24,941 bases of DNA from an uncultured Pseudomonadota bacterium (GTDB lineage: Bacteria > Pseudomonadota > Alphaproteobacteria > Rs-D84): contig CAMVAB010000007.1 in assembly GCA_947165335.1 (NCBI GenBank), forward strand, positions 1 to 24,941. Reading direction: 5' to 3'. Shown here piece by piece: positions 23,124 through 24,941 of this stretch (the stretch's first letter is position 1; each line of letters begins with the position of its first letter). A program made the position numbers and the translations under genes. Under the pieces are notes generated by a model. That model ran no database searches, was not told the origin of the DNA, and saw only the letters and a program-made list of their open reading frames with translations.

Positions 23124-23336
23124 ATGAAAGATGATTTTCAAACATTAAAAACCAGCGAAATTTCAAGTGATATTTTTGTAATCGCTCCGTCTCAAATTGA
23201 CGCTATATCAAAACAGTTTGGTGATGCTGTTGCCGAAGCCATGAATGTAAAACCATTATCTCAAAAAATACGTCAAATTGCGGCTGATATTTTAGTTAAA
23301 ACACTAACAGATGCCAAAAACATGGGCAATCAATAA
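23124..23336 (+). CDS. Small protein of unknown function (70 residues)
   Basis: I do not recognise it. The 70-residue product has no signal peptide, cysteine or membrane segment and is predicted to be largely helical, with an amphipathic stretch IAPSQIDAISKQFGDAVAEA (25-44) and a second helix to the end. It reads as a real gene: GAGG lies 7 bases before the ATG, an extended -10 promoter lies upstream, and a strong terminator overlaps its stop codon. It stands alone between the giant repeat protein (divergent) and the 451-residue relative (convergent). A small regulatory or partner protein for this locus is possible, but nothing in the sequence proves it. Confidence 0.75.
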   Translation: MKDDFQTLKTSEISSDIFVIAPSQIDAISKQFGDAVAEAMNVKPLSQKIRQIAADILVKTLTDAKNMGNQ

Positions 23337-23360
23337 AAACACCGCCGAAGCGGTGTTTTT
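23335..23360. terminator. Bidirectional intrinsic terminator
   Basis: AAAAACACCGC (23335-23345), loop CGAA, GCGGTGTTTTT (23350-23360): an 11-bp stem with T runs in both directions. It overlaps the stop codon of the 70-codon gene and begins 2 bp past the stop codon of the convergent 451-residue protein gene, so it can end both transcripts. Confidence 0.93.
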
Positions 23361-23362
23361 AT

Positions 23363-24718
23363 TTATTCTACCAATTCCCATCCAACAAATCTGTAGCCTT
23401 GTTTTATAGGTGCGTCTGGTAAATTAAATGTTGTGTTGTATGTGCACGAAGTCGGCGTCGTCTCTATTGACGAATTATCCACAGTATCTACATATGACAA
23501 AGCAACAGTTTTTGCCGTACAAATGTTTGTATATAATCCCTGACCATTTTCAGAAGTAATTTCATAACCAGTTACACAACCTGTAATCGCACACAAATTA
23601 GACACAGTGTTATTTGACCATGTGGCCGTTTCCCAAGTTTGAGCATGTGCAGAATTTACACATACCGCATTACAACTTGTTTGACCAACGGCACTTGTTG
23701 TTGAACCGTTTTGACATGGTTCACATGCTGTTGCGCCGGTTGTGTTTGTATAAGAACCTTTTGCACAAGCAGTATTTCCTTGATCTTGGCCACTCAAAGA
23801 ATATGTTTGTTGTGACGATGGGCAATATTCGCCGGCATTACATGGCGAACAAACAGTTGTACCACCTGGTAAATATTCACCCGGGGCACAAGTAGCAGCC
23901 ATTTGTGTCCAAGTTCCTGTTATTGTCACAGAACCCTGATAGGCGTTTAAAGTGGTGTAATTACATTGAACCGTTGCACCAGGGGCATACACTTGTCCGT
24001 TAAGCGACCAGCCACCAAACGACCAATTCGTTTCGCTTGGTGCTGACGGCATAACAAAAGTAGCCCCATATGTACACGAAGCAGGTTGTGATGGCGCAGA
24101 ACCACCATGTCCGCCATTGTTCCAATTCAAAGTAATTGTGTTCCCAGAACACGAAGCCTGCGATGTGTTCCCATTTTGAATATTGCCATAACCATCTAAA
24201 CAGCTGGTAGTATATTCACATACATTGTTAACAACACTAACCGAACATTCTGCGTTCGTCGTATTGCAAGGAGTACAAGTTTCCCAATGCGCAGTCAAAG
24301 TTATTGTTGCGCCATCAACATCTGTAATGTTTGCTAAACTTCCATTCGCAACGACTGTGTTTGTTGTTGGTGTACAACTGGATCCGTTTTTAGAACACGA
24401 AACATTCCAATTTACAAAATAATAATCATCACTGTTTGCATTAGTCAAACTTGGTCTTGCAAACGCAGCACAGGGTTGATCATAATAACACGTTTGATCG
24501 CTGGGGGTACTAACAACAGGTAAACTGCTCGATGCTTGAACGGTCCACGAAACAGGGGACCATTGAGCAGCAAATTGTGCGGACGTGTCTGAATTTAATT
24601 CACTTGTATCACAATTCAATTCTTCGTTTGCTTCATACGCATAGCCCGGAACAAATCCGAACAACAGCAGCGTTAAAACAGCCGTGATTTTTATTAAAAG
24701 TTTAGGCATTATATTCAT
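23363..24718 (-). CDS. Secreted InlB-repeat/cysteine-rich protein (451 residues)
   Basis: A smaller relative of the giant protein. The ATG at 24716-24718 is preferred over the upstream in-frame ATG at 24749-24751, because AAAGGTG lies 6 bases before it and a signal peptide (KLLIKITAV and a hydrophobic core, cleavage near GYA at 27) follows directly. Two InlB-like units (about 53-145 and 193-270) are followed by a cysteine-rich module at 277-318 with spacing C-x12-C-x2-C-x5-C-x18-C, close to two modules in the giant protein, then a GCC2/GCC3-like stretch (about 319-353) and a final half-repeat (405-451) ending GWELVE. It is rich in Ser, Thr and Asn. It starts 14 bp after another relative, so the two form an operon. 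A cell-surface role is inferred from domain type. Confidence 0.88.
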   Translation of the reverse strand: MNIMPKLLIKITAVLTLLLFGFVPGYAYEANEELNCDTSELNSDTSAQFAAQWSPVSWTVQASSSLPVVSTPSDQTCYYDQPCAAFARPSLTNANSDDYYFVNWNVSCSKNGSSCTPTTNTVVANGSLANITDVDGATITLTAHWETCTPCNTTNAECSVSVVNNVCEYTTSCLDGYGNIQNGNTSQASCSGNTITLNWNNGGHGGSAPSQPASCTYGATFVMPSAPSETNWSFGGWSLNGQVYAPGATVQCNYTTLNAYQGSVTITGTWTQMAATCAPGEYLPGGTTVCSPCNAGEYCPSSQQTYSLSGQDQGNTACAKGSYTNTTGATACEPCQNGSTTSAVGQTSCNAVCVNSAHAQTWETATWSNNTVSNLCAITGCVTGYEITSENGQGLYTNICTAKTVALSYVDTVDNSSIETTPTSCTYNTTFNLPDAPIKQGYRFVGWELVE

Positions 24719-24732
24719 TTTGTTCACCTTTG

Positions 24733-24941
24733 TTATTGTACTAATTCCCATCCACTAAATTTGTATCCTTGTTTCGTCGGGGCGACCGGCAAATTAAATG
24801 TTGAATCATATGTACACATCTGTGGTTGAGCATTTATTATAGAATTGTCAAAAGAATCTATATATTCAATACTAACCTGTTTACTGGTCCAATGTGTATA
24901 AAATGTTATATTACCAAAATCTGTTGTTGATATTGTCCACG
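24733..24941 (-). CDS. 3' end of another InlB-repeat secreted protein (partial)
   Basis: Only the last 68 codons are in the window; the 5' part lies beyond position 24941. The visible part holds the end of one repeat (G-N-ITFYTHW) and a final half-repeat of 47 residues ending GWELVQ. That half-repeat aligns without gaps to the end of the 451-residue protein, with 28 of 47 positions identical by my count, so the two genes are tandem paralogues at least at their ends. Its stop codon (TAA at 24733-24735) lies 14 bp before the start of the next gene. Confidence 0.85.
   Translation of the reverse strand, partial: WTISTTDFGNITFYTHWTSKQVSIEYIDSFDNSIINAQPQMCTYDSTFNLPVAPTKQGYKFSGWELVQ

Noticed and set aside
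24719..24751. Upstream ATG at 24751 as start of the 451-residue protein
   Set aside because: It would overlap the end of the upstream gene and add 11 residues before the signal peptide; the ATG at 24718 has a good ribosome-binding site at the right distance.

Overview
The window reads as a stretch of an AT-rich bacterial chromosome, most likely from an uncultured alphaproteobacterium. The core proteins (DnaK, CTC-type L25, SecA with a C-terminal zinc motif) and the SinR-like HTH regulator look alphaproteobacterial. The very large secreted proteins built from InlB/Flg_new-type repeats resemble those I recall from host-associated gut alphaproteobacteria. This placement comes from reading protein sequence, not from a search. 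Coding density is high: no gene-free stretch exceeds 300 bases (the longest is 170, at 16621-16790), and I see no rRNA, tRNA, CRISPR array, insertion sequence or phage gene.

Left part (1-5890), housekeeping: dnaK with its own promoter and terminator; rplY (L25) with a leader hairpin; rsmD and tadA diverging from a 17-bp gap that is almost a perfect palindrome including both start codons; gpmI converging on tadA with overlapping stop codons; and an XRE-type regulator diverging from gpmI with promoters that overlap back to back.

Middle (5945-9621), an apparent three-gene operon on the minus strand of unknown function: a polytopic membrane protein with a CPVC motif at its predicted mature N terminus, a soluble helical protein, and a secreted protein with 28 cysteines and a basic Ser/Arg-rich N-terminal segment. 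It has its own sigma70-like promoter (9645-9674). Upstream lies a second minus-strand unit, secA-dnaE-rsmH, with a good promoter before secA and a TAATG stop/start overlap between dnaE and rsmH.

Right part (16791-24941), a surface-protein locus: a 2064-residue secreted protein starting with TTG and carrying about 19 InlB-like beta-repeats interleaved with cysteine-rich modules; a divergent 70-codon gene with its own extended -10 promoter and terminator; a 451-residue secreted relative; and, 14 bp upstream of that, the 3' end of another relative that runs off the window. The last two share a nearly identical 47-residue C-terminal half-repeat. The giant protein contains a distinct class of repeat with four cysteines at fixed places, and it shares a five-cysteine module with the 451-residue protein.

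The theme I draw from the window is export of disulfide-rich surface proteins: SecA for translocation, several cysteine-rich exported proteins, and a small membrane protein with a CxxC motif that could belong to an envelope redox step. The functional link between these loci is inference.
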